Positions 17,593-26,417 are shown, numbered from the stretch's first letter. The stretch: DNA of 64,000 nucleotides from Chryseobacterium indologenes (GCA_001013295.1 LAZY01000010.1:124001-188000); one strand, 5' to 3'. Notes: a model not told the origin generated them from the letters alone. Numbers and translations are program-made.

Positions 17593-18384
17593 ATGGAAAT
17601 CATAGGCTATGCAGCAGCAGTTTTAATAGGAATTTCTCTCGGATTAATCGGGGGTGGAGGAAGCATTCTTACCGTTCCGGTATTGGTTTACCTGTTTGGA
17701 ATGGATGTGTTTCTTGCTACGGAATATTCACTTTTTATTGTGGGGATCAGCAGCCTGGTTGGCTCCGTTTCTTATTTTAAAAAAGGATTGGTCAATGGTA
17801 AAATGGCGGTGGTGTTCGGATTGCCTTCCGTTATTTCAATTTTCCTGACCAGAATGTATTTACTGCCTTTAATTCCGGATGTGCTGATTATTGTAAAAGG
17901 CTTTACAGTAACTAAAAATATTTTTCTACTGATGATCTTTGCCGGATTGATGATTCTTGCTTCCTACAAAATGATTCGGAACAGAGCCGCAGCAGAGGAG
18001 AATCTGGGGCAGGGTAATGTATTTCTGGCAGCAGGTCAGGGAGCTGTTGTAGGAGTTTTGACCGGTCTGGTAGGAGCGGGAGGTGGTTTTATGATCATTC
18101 CTGCCTTGGTTAATCTTTTAAGAATTCCAATGAAAACGGCAATAGGAACTTCTTTGGTAATCATTTCAGTGAATTCTCTGATTGGTTTCTTTTCATCCAT
18201 GGACAACATAAAAATAGAATGGAATGTACTGATGTCCATTGCTGTAATTGCCGTCGTTGGAATTATTATTGGCGCTCAGTTATCAAAGAAAATCGATGGT
18301 AAAAAACTGAAACCGGCCTTCGGATGGTTTATTTTAATCATGGGAATGTATATCATTACCAGAGAAGTCTATCGTGTATTCTGA
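17593..18384 (+). CDS. TauE/SafE-family sulfite/organosulfur exporter
   Basis: The 263-residue protein has about eight hydrophobic segments in two related halves, each opening with a glycine-rich motif: GISLGLIGGGGSILTVPVL near 16-34 and GVLTGLVGAGGGFMIIPAL near 154-172. These are the TauE/SafE (DUF81) signatures. It probably exports sulfite or a related anion. It sits between the Crp/Fnr gene and the persulfide dioxygenase and has its own copy of the 21-bp upstream element. The next gene starts 151 bp later from a separate promoter. Confidence 0.88.
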   Translation: MEIIGYAAAVLIGISLGLIGGGGSILTVPVLVYLFGMDVFLATEYSLFIVGISSLVGSVSYFKKGLVNGKMAVVFGLPSVISIFLTRMYLLPLIPDVLIIVKGFTVTKNIFLLMIFAGLMILASYKMIRNRAAAEENLGQGNVFLAAGQGAVVGVLTGLVGAGGGFMIIPALVNLLRIPMKTAIGTSLVIISVNSLIGFFSSMDNIKIEWNVLMSIAVIAVVGIIIGAQLSKKIDGKKLKPAFGWFILIMGMYIITREVYRVF

Positions 18385-18459
18385 AGCTGATTCAGTTTTA
18401 ACCGAAATCTGCAGTGATCATTCAAGGGTAGTGATTTTTGCTAGAAAGCTTTCATCCTT

Positions 18460-18506
18460 TATGTAACAAAAGTAGCTGTAGGGGTAAATATAAAGAGGGA
18501 AATTTG
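18460..18506 (+). promoter_or_regulatory. sulfur-island promoter 2 with identical 21-bp element
   Basis: The element at 18460-18480 equals that at 17521-17541 base for base. It is followed after exactly 18 nt by GAAATTTG (18499-18506), one change from TAnnTTTG. The flanks differ between the two sites, so the shared 21 bp and spacing are not due to a recent duplication of a longer piece. Confidence 0.65.
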
Positions 18507-18535
18507 TATATCATTTCAAAATAAAAATAAGTACA

Positions 18536-19951
18536 ATGAAAATAGAACAGATTTATACAGGATGTTTAGCTCAGGGAGCTTATTACATCACGTCAGCCGG
18601 AGAAGCGGCAATTATTGACCCTTTAAGGGAAACACAACCTTATATTGACAGACTGAAAGAAGATGGGGTAACCTTAAAATATATTTTTGAAACCCATTTT
18701 CACGCTGATTTTGTGAGCGGACATGTTGATCTGAGCAGTAAGACACAGGCTCCCATTGTTTATGGGCTGACAGCCAGCCCGGAATTTGAAGCCATTATCG
18801 CAAACGACAATCAGATATTTGAAGTCGGAAATATTAAAATAAAAGTTCTTCATACACCGGGACATACATTAGAAAGTTCATGCTATCTGCTGATTGATGA
18901 AGAGGGAAATGAAACCGCACTTTTCAGTGGTGATACTTTATTTCTGGGAGACGTGGGACGTCCGGATCTAGCACAGAAGGGGGCTGATATGACCCAGGAG
19001 GAACTTGCAGGGTTACTGTACGAAAGCCTGTATAAGAAGATTTTGCCTTTGGATGATGATATTACTGTATATCCTGCGCATGGAGCCGGATCTGCCTGTG
19101 GTAAAAATATGCAGAAAGAAACAGTGGATACATTGGGAAATCAGAAGAAAACGAATTACGCCCTCAACCAAAAAGATAAAGAAAGTTTCATTAAAGAAGT
19201 AACAGATGGACTTTTACCGCCACCTGCTTATTTCGAGATGAATGTGATGATGAATAAACGAGGATATAATAGCTTTGATGAAGTATTGTCACAGGGATTA
19301 CATGCTCTTGCCCCGGAACAGTTTGAAGAAATAGCAGAAGCATCAGGTGCTCTGATTCTGGATGTAAGAAGCAATCGTGTTTTTGCAAAAGGTTTTATCC
19401 CTCAGTCAATCAATATAGGGTTGGATGGTGACTTTGCTCCTTGGGTGGGTGCTTTAATTGCTGATGTAAACCAACCTATTTTACTGGTAACGGAGAAAGG
19501 AGATGAAGAAGAGGCGGTAACAAGACTGAGCAGAGTAGGCTTTGACCATATTTTGGGATTTCTGGAAGGCGGTTTTGAAGCCTGGATAAAAGAAGGAAAA
19601 GAAACAGACGTTGTAAACCGTATTTCTGCAGAACAGTTTGAAAAAGAAATCGATGGGAAAGGAGCCAAAATTATTGATATAAGAAGAGAAAGTGAATACC
19701 ATGCAGAACATATTCACGAGGCGTATAGCAAACCGCTGGCCTATATCAACGATTGGATTCGTACCCTGGAAACTCAGGAACATTTTTATATGCATTGTGG
19801 AAGTGGCTACAGAAGTACAATGGCGGCAAGTATTCTCCAGGCAAGAGGTTACAGGAACTTTACTGAGATTGAAGGCGGATTCAAAGCGATTGCTTCTACA
19901 GCGATTCCTAAAAGTGATTTTGTATGTCAGACTAAAATTTTAAATCAATAA
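18536..19951 (+). CDS. persulfide dioxygenase-like MBL hydrolase fused to two rhodanese domains
   Basis: The 471-residue cytoplasmic protein has a metallo-beta-lactamase domain (about 1-230): THFHADFVSGH with His54, His56, Asp58, then LHTPGHT, SGDTLFLGDVGRPD and YPAHGAGS. In ETHE1-type persulfide dioxygenases only one iron site is used, so the loss of the second His of HxHxDH (Phe59 here) fits that class. Two rhodanese domains follow. The first (LILDVRSNR to GGFEAWIKEG) has TEKGDEE in its active loop and no Cys; the second has the Cys loop HCGSGYRS. It should oxidise persulfide to sulfite and handle sulfane sulfur. Genes for sulfur transport lie on both sides. Confidence 0.9.
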   Translation: MKIEQIYTGCLAQGAYYITSAGEAAIIDPLRETQPYIDRLKEDGVTLKYIFETHFHADFVSGHVDLSSKTQAPIVYGLTASPEFEAIIANDNQIFEVGNIKIKVLHTPGHTLESSCYLLIDEEGNETALFSGDTLFLGDVGRPDLAQKGADMTQEELAGLLYESLYKKILPLDDDITVYPAHGAGSACGKNMQKETVDTLGNQKKTNYALNQKDKESFIKEVTDGLLPPPAYFEMNVMMNKRGYNSFDEVLSQGLHALAPEQFEEIAEASGALILDVRSNRVFAKGFIPQSINIGLDGDFAPWVGALIADVNQPILLVTEKGDEEEAVTRLSRVGFDHILGFLEGGFEAWIKEGKETDVVNRISAEQFEKEIDGKGAKIIDIRRESEYHAEHIHEAYSKPLAYINDWIRTLETQEHFYMHCGSGYRSTMAASILQARGYRNFTEIEGGFKAIASTAIPKSDFVCQTKILNQ

Positions 19952-19960
19952 AACGAATAT

Positions 19961-20524
19961 ATGTTGGAGATTATAAAAGAACCATGGCCATGGTATATTG
20001 CAGGCCCTTTGATCGGACTTACCGTTCCTGCATTACTGATCATGGGAAACAAATCCTTTGGAATCAGTTCCTCATTAAGGCATATCTGTGCAGCCTGTGT
20101 ACCGGCAAATGTGAATTTTTTCAAATACAACTGGAAGAAAGAAGCCTGGAATTTATTTTTCGTACTGGGAATTTTCTTCGGCGGAATGATTGCTGCCCAT
20201 TTTCTGCTCAACCCTGCAGAAATAAATATTAATCCCACTCTGAAAACTGAATTGGCAGGCTACGGAATAACAGACTACAGCAATCTTGTACCGATGCAGC
20301 TGATGAACTTTGAAAGTGTCTTTACACTGCGAGGATTCATCATGATGGTTGTGGGTGGATTTTTAGTAGGCTTCGGAACGAGATATGCCGGCGGCTGTAC
20401 CAGTGGTCATGCCATCATGGGGCTTTCCAATCTGCAGTGGCCTTCTTTGGTGGCAACCATTTGCTTTATGATCGGCGGATTTTTAATGGCCAATCTTATT
20501 CTGCCTGTAATACTTTCCCTGTAA
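19961..20524 (+). CDS. YeeE/YedE-family transporter, half 1
   Basis: The 187-residue membrane protein has about five hydrophobic segments. Conserved cysteine motifs are present: RHICAACVPANVNFF near residues 44-58 and RYAGGCTSGHAIMGLSN near 143-159. These resemble the substrate-relay cysteines of the thiosulfate channel TsuA/YeeE, split here over two genes. It starts 9 bp after the dioxygenase gene and belongs to that operon. Likely uptake of thiosulfate or a similar sulfur compound. Confidence 0.85.
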   Translation: MLEIIKEPWPWYIAGPLIGLTVPALLIMGNKSFGISSSLRHICAACVPANVNFFKYNWKKEAWNLFFVLGIFFGGMIAAHFLLNPAEININPTLKTELAGYGITDYSNLVPMQLMNFESVFTLRGFIMMVVGGFLVGFGTRYAGGCTSGHAIMGLSNLQWPSLVATICFMIGGFLMANLILPVILSL

Positions 20525-20551
20525 ATGGGATTTTAAAAAAGGATTTAAATT

Positions 20552-21040
20552 ATGATAAAAGAAAGAGAAAATAATAATTCATATAGTGAGACAAATTGTA
20601 TCAGCGAAGTGAGTGTTGAATATAAATGGTATCACAACCTGAAGTACCTTGCAGCAGGAGTTGTATTTGGCATTATCTTCGTGAAGGCAGAAGTGATCAG
20701 CTGGTTCAGAATACAGGAAATGTTCCGTTTACAGTCTTTCCATATGTATGGAATCATCGGAAGTGCGGTATTGGTAGGGATTATTTCAGTATGGCTGATT
20801 AAAAAGTTCAATATCAAAACCATCTACGGTGAGCCTATTACGATAGCTCCTAAAAAGTTTAATAAAGGTCAGATTTACGGTGGGCTGATCTTCGGTTTTG
20901 GCTGGGCCATTACAGGAGCCTGCCCGGGACCTCTCTTTGCCCAGATCGGAACAGGAGCTTTAGCAGTATCCATCACTCTGTTGAGTGCCATTACCGGAAC
21001 CTGGGTATATGGTTACTTCAGAGACAGGTTACCTCATTAA
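20552..21040 (+). CDS. YeeE/YedE-family transporter, half 2 (DUF6691-like)
   Basis: The 162-residue protein has four hydrophobic segments and the motif GFGWAITGACPGPLFAQIG near residues 125-143, which is the second cysteine motif of the YeeE/YedE family. A polar N-terminus of about 28 residues precedes the first membrane segment. It follows half 1 by 27 bp. The two halves probably form one channel. The operon ends here, before a degenerate inverted repeat. Confidence 0.84.
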   Translation: MIKERENNNSYSETNCISEVSVEYKWYHNLKYLAAGVVFGIIFVKAEVISWFRIQEMFRLQSFHMYGIIGSAVLVGIISVWLIKKFNIKTIYGEPITIAPKKFNKGQIYGGLIFGFGWAITGACPGPLFAQIGTGALAVSITLLSAITGTWVYGYFRDRLPH

Positions 21041-21136
21041 AATTCAAAAGAGATGCTTTAGAAAAAGATAAAAAGTTCACATAAGCTGAAAGTTTTTAAT
21101 CTAAAAAAAGTTCTCTTATATATTTAAGAATATTTT

Positions 21137-21184
21137 TTGCCACGGATGCGCGAATAGAAGAAAAAATTCGTGCATTCGTGGCAA
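21137..21184. repeat. inverted repeat, GCCACGAAT family, copy 1
   Basis: TTGCCACGGATGCGCGAAT and ATTCGTGCATTCGTGGCAA are inverted with two changes and a 10-bp loop. Related copies are at 26130-26260 and 45207-45247. Confidence 0.75.
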
Positions 21185-21192
21185 TTCAACAT

Positions 21193-21223
21193 AAAAAGCC
21201 TGTGAAAATCATCCACAGGCTTT
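21193..21223. terminator. terminator between sulfur operon and efflux operon
   Basis: AAAGCCTGTG-gap-CACAGGCTTT hairpin, 12 bp from the minus-strand stop at 21235; it can serve both convergent operons. Confidence 0.75.
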
Positions 21224-21234
21224 CGAAGTATAAA

Positions 21235-22635
21235 TTATGAGTAAATGAAATTTTCAGCACCCAGCGCCATATACAGATTGATACGTTCTATTCTGTACTG
21301 AAGCTCAAGATTGATGAGGTTCATTTCATTTTTTAGGAGATCCCTTTGCTTTCGGATAAGGACAAAGCTGTTATTGGTCCCTACTTTGATCTGCTTTTGG
21401 GTAAGATTGATGTTGTTTTTCAGTTCATTGACAGCACTAAAATTATAGGTCAGTTGCTTTTCAATGGAATGTAGATTGGCTAAAGAGGATTCAACTTCAT
21501 TCAGTGCATTCAGGACGGCTTTTGAATATTCTTCAACGACCTGTTTTTGCTGTGAATTTTTTATTTCTACATTCTTTTTCAATTTTCCGTTGTTGAATAT
21601 CGGGGAAACCAATCCACTGCCCACTTTTAATAAAGGATTCGAAAACAGGGAATTGATTGATTCCATATTGCTTCCGGCAGTTCCCAAAGATGAACTTATA
21701 CTCAGCGAGGGAAGTCTGGTAGCTTTAGCCTCCTGTACTTCATAAAAAGCTTTTTCTATCTGGAACTGGCTGGCCTGTATATCAGATCTGTTTTCCAGAA
21801 GCTGAAACGGGAAAGACTCAGGAATATCATTTTTTACAGGATTAAAAAAATTCTGTGTAGCCAGTTTTCCTTCCGGGTATTTTCCGGTAAGCAGCTCAAG
21901 CGATCTTCTGGATTGTGTATTGGCATTTTTTACCTTTTCGAGATAACCTTCCAGAGAAATGATTTCTGCCGAAATATTGGAAATATCCAAAGCATTAGCC
22001 GTTCCTACTTTTTTTTGGAGGATATACAGCTTTTCCAGATCCTTGGATTTCTGGATATAACTTTGAATCATCTCTTCCTGAATATTTCCTGCAATATTCA
22101 AAAAATAAGCTTTGGCAATCATCCCCGCAATAGACTGATGAAGCAACGTATTCTGATATTTGGTAGAAAAATAATTGCTTTGGGCAGCCATTTGCGAAGA
22201 TTTATTTTTTCCCCAAAGGTCAATTTCCCAGTTTGCTTTTAAAGCAAGACGTCGGATCTGAGCATCACTGATCAGATTGTTGGAGGTATTGGCAACGGCA
22301 CTTACACTCGGATAAAGATTACTTCCGGCAATTTCCATAGCCAGTTCAATCTGGTTCAGCTTTTCTTTGGCAATGATAAGATCTGCATTGTACAGCATGC
22401 CTTCATTGATTAAAGTTTCCAGCTGAGGGTTCTTCAAGTCTGTAATCCAACCGTAGGAAAGTGACCTGGAATTTGCTTTTCTGTCGAATATCCAGTCATC
22501 CGGAATATCCAGATGGGCAGCAATTTCACTTTTCTCTTTCAACTGATCCATGCTTTCTTTAGTGGGTTCTTTATACCCTATGCATGAGCTTACACTCACA
22601 GAAAGGATTCCCAATACAATTAATTTTCTGTACAT
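21235..22635 (-). CDS. outer-membrane efflux channel lipoprotein (TolC/OMF family)
   Basis: The 466-residue protein has a lipoprotein signal with Cys18 (SVSVSSC) and then the two OEP repeats of long helices: LETLINEGMLYNADLIIAKE and SDIQASQFQIEKAFYEVQEAKA with SPIFNNGKLKKNVEIK. This is the OprM/NodT type of outer-membrane factor. It is the last gene of an operon whose first genes are a DUF3302 protein and a HlyD adaptor, so it should form the exit duct of that pump. Confidence 0.9.
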   Translation of the reverse strand: MYRKLIVLGILSVSVSSCIGYKEPTKESMDQLKEKSEIAAHLDIPDDWIFDRKANSRSLSYGWITDLKNPQLETLINEGMLYNADLIIAKEKLNQIELAMEIAGSNLYPSVSAVANTSNNLISDAQIRRLALKANWEIDLWGKNKSSQMAAQSNYFSTKYQNTLLHQSIAGMIAKAYFLNIAGNIQEEMIQSYIQKSKDLEKLYILQKKVGTANALDISNISAEIISLEGYLEKVKNANTQSRRSLELLTGKYPEGKLATQNFFNPVKNDIPESFPFQLLENRSDIQASQFQIEKAFYEVQEAKATRLPSLSISSSLGTAGSNMESINSLFSNPLLKVGSGLVSPIFNNGKLKKNVEIKNSQQKQVVEEYSKAVLNALNEVESSLANLHSIEKQLTYNFSAVNELKNNINLTQKQIKVGTNNSFVLIRKQRDLLKNEMNLINLELQYRIERINLYMALGAENFIYS

Positions 22636-22636
22636 A

Positions 22637-23794
22637 TTAATGAAGTTTTGGGATCAGGTAGTTGATTTTACTGTTGATACGAACCATCACTTTTCGGATG
22701 AGGTGCAGAGGCTTGATGTGATCAGAATAAATGACGGCTGTTCCTCTGGCACCTACCGTAAGTTGTTTTTGATCATCTTCCAGTATAAATTTGGCAATAA
22801 GCTTTCCGTCCGTTTCCGGTAATTGTCTCGCAGTATCCGGAAGTCCGGCTACAGAGCCGTTCCCACCAAGCATACCACCTGCATTGTTCATGATTCCCTG
22901 GCTGGTTGCATCAATGACATATTCAAGTCTGGCTTTAACCACTTTTCCAGGTTCTGTTTTAAGGGCAAGTTCTACTTCATCCCCTTTTTTTACTGTTTCC
23001 AGTTCATTCTGAGCAAAAAATCCGATAACAGATTGCTGCTTCTGAATCAACACAAATGCAGATTTAAAAGGAGCCATAATTGCGCCTTCATTCAGCTGTA
23101 CGTTGGGAATAATACCGTCTGTAGGAGCTAGAACAACTGTTTGAGAAAGGTTCCACTTTGCCTGATCCAGTTTTGCCTGGATTTCAGATACTGACGAATT
23201 CTCTCCACCATAAGAGGCATTAGATTTTGTTTCCAAAGACTGTTGTTGAGATTGAGCTGCACTGATTCTGGATTGAAGATCACGAACGTTGGTGGTGGCC
23301 TGCTCCAGATCAAATTTATTGGCTGCACCCGCTTCCACCAATTCCTGATACTGGGCCACTCTTTTATGGGCAAGATCCAGCTGAGACTGTAGACCCGCAA
23401 TGTTTTTTCGGGAAGCCGAAATATCCGTATTATAAGAGCTTACAGTAGCTTTCATATTGCTAAGCTTAGCTTCCAGCGATTTGATTTCCTGTACATAAGG
23501 CTCTCTGTCTAAAACGAATAATGTATCTCCTTTCTTTACCTCCTGATTAGTGCTCACATAAACCTTTTTTACCTTTCCCAAAACCTGCGTGGTAATATCC
23601 ACACTTCTGTTTCCCACTTTCACATCGGAAGTAATAGGACAGTAATAGTTTAAACTTAATATTAACGCTATAGATCCGAAAATAGGAAGTGAATATACCA
23701 CAACCTGCGTGGTAAAGGTCCAGGGGATCAGTTTTAATTTTTTGATAAGCAGCCAGCATATTCCGGCATATATTGCAACTAGTAATTCCAGCAT
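22637..23794 (-). CDS. HlyD-family membrane fusion protein
   Basis: The 385-residue protein has an N-terminal membrane segment (residues 1-20) and a second one near 28-50, a lipoyl half-motif (VDITTQVLGKVKKVYVSTNQ), a coiled coil around 85-185 (SLEAKLSNMKATVSSYN to LQSRISAAQSQQQSLE) and the returning half LAPTDGIIPNVQLNEGAIM. It joins an inner-membrane partner to the OMF encoded 1 bp downstream. The arrangement with DUF3302 resembles E. coli yibH-yibI. No classical ABC, MFS or RND pump gene is in the operon, so the inner-membrane partner is unclear. Confidence 0.9.
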   Translation of the reverse strand: MLELLVAIYAGICWLLIKKLKLIPWTFTTQVVVYSLPIFGSIALILSLNYYCPITSDVKVGNRSVDITTQVLGKVKKVYVSTNQEVKKGDTLFVLDREPYVQEIKSLEAKLSNMKATVSSYNTDISASRKNIAGLQSQLDLAHKRVAQYQELVEAGAANKFDLEQATTNVRDLQSRISAAQSQQQSLETKSNASYGGENSSVSEIQAKLDQAKWNLSQTVVLAPTDGIIPNVQLNEGAIMAPFKSAFVLIQKQQSVIGFFAQNELETVKKGDEVELALKTEPGKVVKARLEYVIDATSQGIMNNAGGMLGGNGSVAGLPDTARQLPETDGKLIAKFILEDDQKQLTVGARGTAVIYSDHIKPLHLIRKVMVRINSKINYLIPKLH

Positions 23795-23799
23795 GTCTG

Positions 23800-24162
23800 T
23801 TAATTTTCGGGGATTATCAATTCTTTTTCTTCCTCAATGAGGTCTGTGTCTTTTTTCTGATCTTTTTGATTGCCATAATCATAATTGGCCCAGATCAGGG
23901 CAACGGGCCATAAAAGGCCTCCAAAAACAAGGGAAAGGAGGCACATACTTTTTATGGCGTTGAGCTGAGGATGGTTCTTTTTCTCAGCTACTTTTTCCGG
24001 ATAAATATGAACTTTCCAGAAAAGATAAATGCCTGCAACGGGTAAAACAAGTAAAATGAACCATGATGCAGCATTCGCTATAGTATCTTCTAAATGGCCT
24101 GTTGATGCCTGAACAAAATTGCATGATAACAACAGGCAGAGAAGTATTGAAATTCTTTGCAT
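23800..24162 (-). CDS. DUF3302 (YibI/YiaW-like) membrane protein
   Basis: From the ATG at 24162 the protein is 120 residues with a signal-like N-terminus (MQRISILLCLLLSCNFVQA); the frame stays open to 24204 but the longer start adds a poor signal. Two membrane segments follow (ASWFILLVLPVAGIYLFW, and LLSLVFGGLLWPVALIWA), with the family pattern HPQLNAIKSMCLLSL between them. In E. coli the homologous yibI is paired with the HlyD gene yibH, as here (5 bp apart). Role unknown. Confidence 0.75.
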   Translation of the reverse strand: MQRISILLCLLLSCNFVQASTGHLEDTIANAASWFILLVLPVAGIYLFWKVHIYPEKVAEKKNHPQLNAIKSMCLLSLVFGGLLWPVALIWANYDYGNQKDQKKDTDLIEEEKELIIPEN

Positions 24163-24381
24163 AAATAATTGTATAAGGTAAAATGATGTTGAAATGTAAA
24201 ACAAGGGAATAACCGGACCATACCGCCGGCTACTTTGAATCTTAAGGGAAGATTAAAGCTTATTCAATAACAGTTGTGTTTTTAAGGTGATATTTTCTCA
24301 TTTTGCTTTTTAATTGTTTGTGTAATAGTATTTTGATGAAGCAAAATTAGATCGAATAAAGTGAGAAAAAGTATTCCTAAG

Positions 24382-24990
24382 TTATTTTTTTCTTTCGTTC
24401 CTTTTTTTATGAATGCGGGCAGTCATCCTTGAAAGTGAGTTGGGAGTAATGCCCAGAAAATTGGCAATATACTTTCTGTTGGCATTCTGAGAAGTGAAAG
24501 GTCTTGTTTCCAGAAACTCTTCATAACGGGAATGTGGAGACGTAGAACAGAACTGTTCTATGCGTGTCTTTGCTATATTGATGATCATTTTCAGCGACTT
24601 GAGGTATACATTATAAATACCTCTGTGCTGAAATGCGAGGTCTTCAAATTCATTTTTGTTGAACAGGAAGATCTGGCTTTCAATAACGGCTTCTATCGTG
24701 TATTTTCTTTCGGTCTCACCAGAATAGGATTCCGGAGTTTCCATAATGGCGGATTCTTTTTCTGAAGGCAAAAAGAGGTTGCTTTCAACTCCATTTTCAT
24801 CATCAAAGAAAAATCTCAGTAACCCATGAGACATCATGAATAAATGATTAAAAGACATACCAGGTTCTGCCAGCCTCTCTTTTTTACGGAGAAGTCTCGG
24901 GGTACTGATGCTGACCAGGATATTGATTTCTTCATCAGACAGCTCCTGAAAGAAAGGAATATTCCTGAATATTGTAAAAGAATCCATCAC
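24382..24990 (-). CDS. Crp/Fnr-family transcriptional regulator
   Basis: The 202-residue protein has a cNMP-binding-like barrel (RLAEPGMSFNHLFMMSHGLL) and a C-terminal region AAA-free with the HTH NRKYIANFLGITPNSLSRM. It is of the short type common in Bacteroidota and lacks FNR cysteines. It lies 219 bp upstream of the efflux operon on the same strand; TAATTTTG on the minus strand at 24349-24342 in the gap may be the operon's own -7 box. Control of the efflux genes is a guess from position. Confidence 0.87.
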   Translation of the reverse strand: MMDSFTIFRNIPFFQELSDEEINILVSISTPRLLRKKERLAEPGMSFNHLFMMSHGLLRFFFDDENGVESNLFLPSEKESAIMETPESYSGETERKYTIEAVIESQIFLFNKNEFEDLAFQHRGIYNVYLKSLKMIINIAKTRIEQFCSTSPHSRYEEFLETRPFTSQNANRKYIANFLGITPNSLSRMTARIHKKRNERKK

Positions 24991-25094
24991 AGCAGTAAAG
25001 ATAATAAAAATAATAGACGGAGATTCCTTGATTCGTCTGAGGATTTCATAGAAGTTTTTTTTAGATTTGTTGGGTATTAATAATTTGAGATACC

Positions 25095-26096
25095 ATGAAC
25101 AATAACCGAAGAAGTTTTATAAAAAAACTGGGAATTGCAACAGCAGCACTTGCCGTAAATCCGTTGGATCTGATGGCTGCCGAATTACCTGAAAATACAT
25201 CAGCTAAAGCAATCAACAAACCGATTGTCCTTTCTACCTGGAATTTCGGTCTTAAAGCCAACGAAGAGGCCTGGACTATTCTTGGGAAAGGAGGGAAAGC
25301 TTTGGATGCCGTAGAAAAAGGAGTTCGTCTCGTAGAATTAGATCCTAAGGAAAGAAGTGTAGGGTATGGCGGACGTCCTGACAGAGATGGAAGAGTAACG
25401 TTGGATGCCTGTATCATGGATCACAATTATAATATCGGTTCCGTTGCCTGTCTGGAACATGTTAAAAACCCGATTTCCGTAGCCAGAGCGGTCATGGAAA
25501 AAACACCTCATGTAATGTTGGTTGGTGATGGAGCATTACAGTTTGCCCTTTCGCAGGGTTTTAAAAAAGAAAACCTTCTGACTCCGGAATCTGAAAAAGA
25601 ATGGAAAGAATGGCTGAAAACCAGTCAGTATAAACCTATTGCCAATATTGAAAATCACGATACCATAGGAATGATCGCTTTGGATGCTCAGGGAAACCTT
25701 TCAGGAGCCTGCACTACAAGTGGAATGGCTTTTAAAATGCATGGAAGAGTAGGTGATTCCCCAATCATTGGAGCAGGATTATTTGTAGATAATGAAGTAG
25801 GAGCTGCTACGGCAACCGGTCATGGTGAAGAGGTAATCCGTACCGTGGGAACCCATTTGGTGGTTGAGCTGATGAGACAGGGCAGAAATCCACAGGAAGC
25901 CTGTAAAGAAGCTGTAGAAAGAATTGTAAAGATCAATCAGAGAAGGAATAAAAACTTAAAAGATATTCAGGTAGGATTCATTGCCATCAATAAAAAAGGA
26001 GAATATGGTTCTTACTGTATCCAGGACGGATTTAATTTCGCTGTATATGATCAGAAAGGAAACCGTCTTGAAAAACCGGAATTTGCATTGAAATAA
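25095..26096 (+). CDS. N4-(beta-N-acetylglucosaminyl)-L-asparaginase (glycosylasparaginase)
   Basis: The 333-residue precursor begins with a Tat-like signal (NNRRSFIKKLGIATAALAV). It is an Ntn hydrolase: NHDTIGMIALD places the autocleavage site between Asp189 and Thr190, and Thr190 becomes the nucleophile. TSGMAFKMHGRVGDSPIIGAG and ATATGHGEEVIR are the substrate-loop landmarks known from the Flavobacterium meningosepticum enzyme. It cleaves the GlcNAc-Asn bond left after glycoprotein breakdown, in the periplasm. TAGATTTG at 25062-25069 may be its -7 box. Confidence 0.94.
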   Translation: MNNNRRSFIKKLGIATAALAVNPLDLMAAELPENTSAKAINKPIVLSTWNFGLKANEEAWTILGKGGKALDAVEKGVRLVELDPKERSVGYGGRPDRDGRVTLDACIMDHNYNIGSVACLEHVKNPISVARAVMEKTPHVMLVGDGALQFALSQGFKKENLLTPESEKEWKEWLKTSQYKPIANIENHDTIGMIALDAQGNLSGACTTSGMAFKMHGRVGDSPIIGAGLFVDNEVGAATATGHGEEVIRTVGTHLVVELMRQGRNPQEACKEAVERIVKINQRRNKNLKDIQVGFIAINKKGEYGSYCIQDGFNFAVYDQKGNRLEKPEFALK

Positions 26097-26129
26097 TATA
26101 GTGCCGGAACACTTGAAGGTAGCTGTTTT

Positions 26130-26260
26130 TTGCCACGAATGCACGAATTATTTTATTCTATGTATCTATGTGGTTAGAAATTAAATTGTTTTTTTAAACC
26201 ACATAGAGACATAGTTTTAAGGGCTATGCATTAACCATTTTATTCGTGCATTCGTGGCAA
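26130..26260. repeat. nested inverted repeat, GCCACGAAT family, copy 2
   Basis: The outer arms TTGCCACGAATGCACGAAT (26130-26148) and its exact reverse complement (26242-26260) enclose a second pair, CTATGTATCTATGTGGTT (26158-26175) and its reverse complement with one change (26197-26214). The remaining sequence of the 321-bp gap (26261-26417) holds CTTTGCG-type fragments and no gene. Confidence 0.85.
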
Positions 26261-26417
26261 TTATAAGCAGTACTCAATTTTATCGGAGATAAAATCTTTG
26301 CGCCTTATCATAGTAAGCATTGAAAATACTATTTGTGTCTTTGAGTGATCCAACCCATAAACAAATATAAAACAGACTAAGAAGATTCTTTAGCCAAAAT
26401 AGAGATCAAAACAAAAT

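Noticed and set aside
18674..18865. Many open frames opposite to real genes, for example this one inside the dioxygenase gene
   Set aside because: They follow the codon periodicity of the gene on the other strand and encode no family-like protein.
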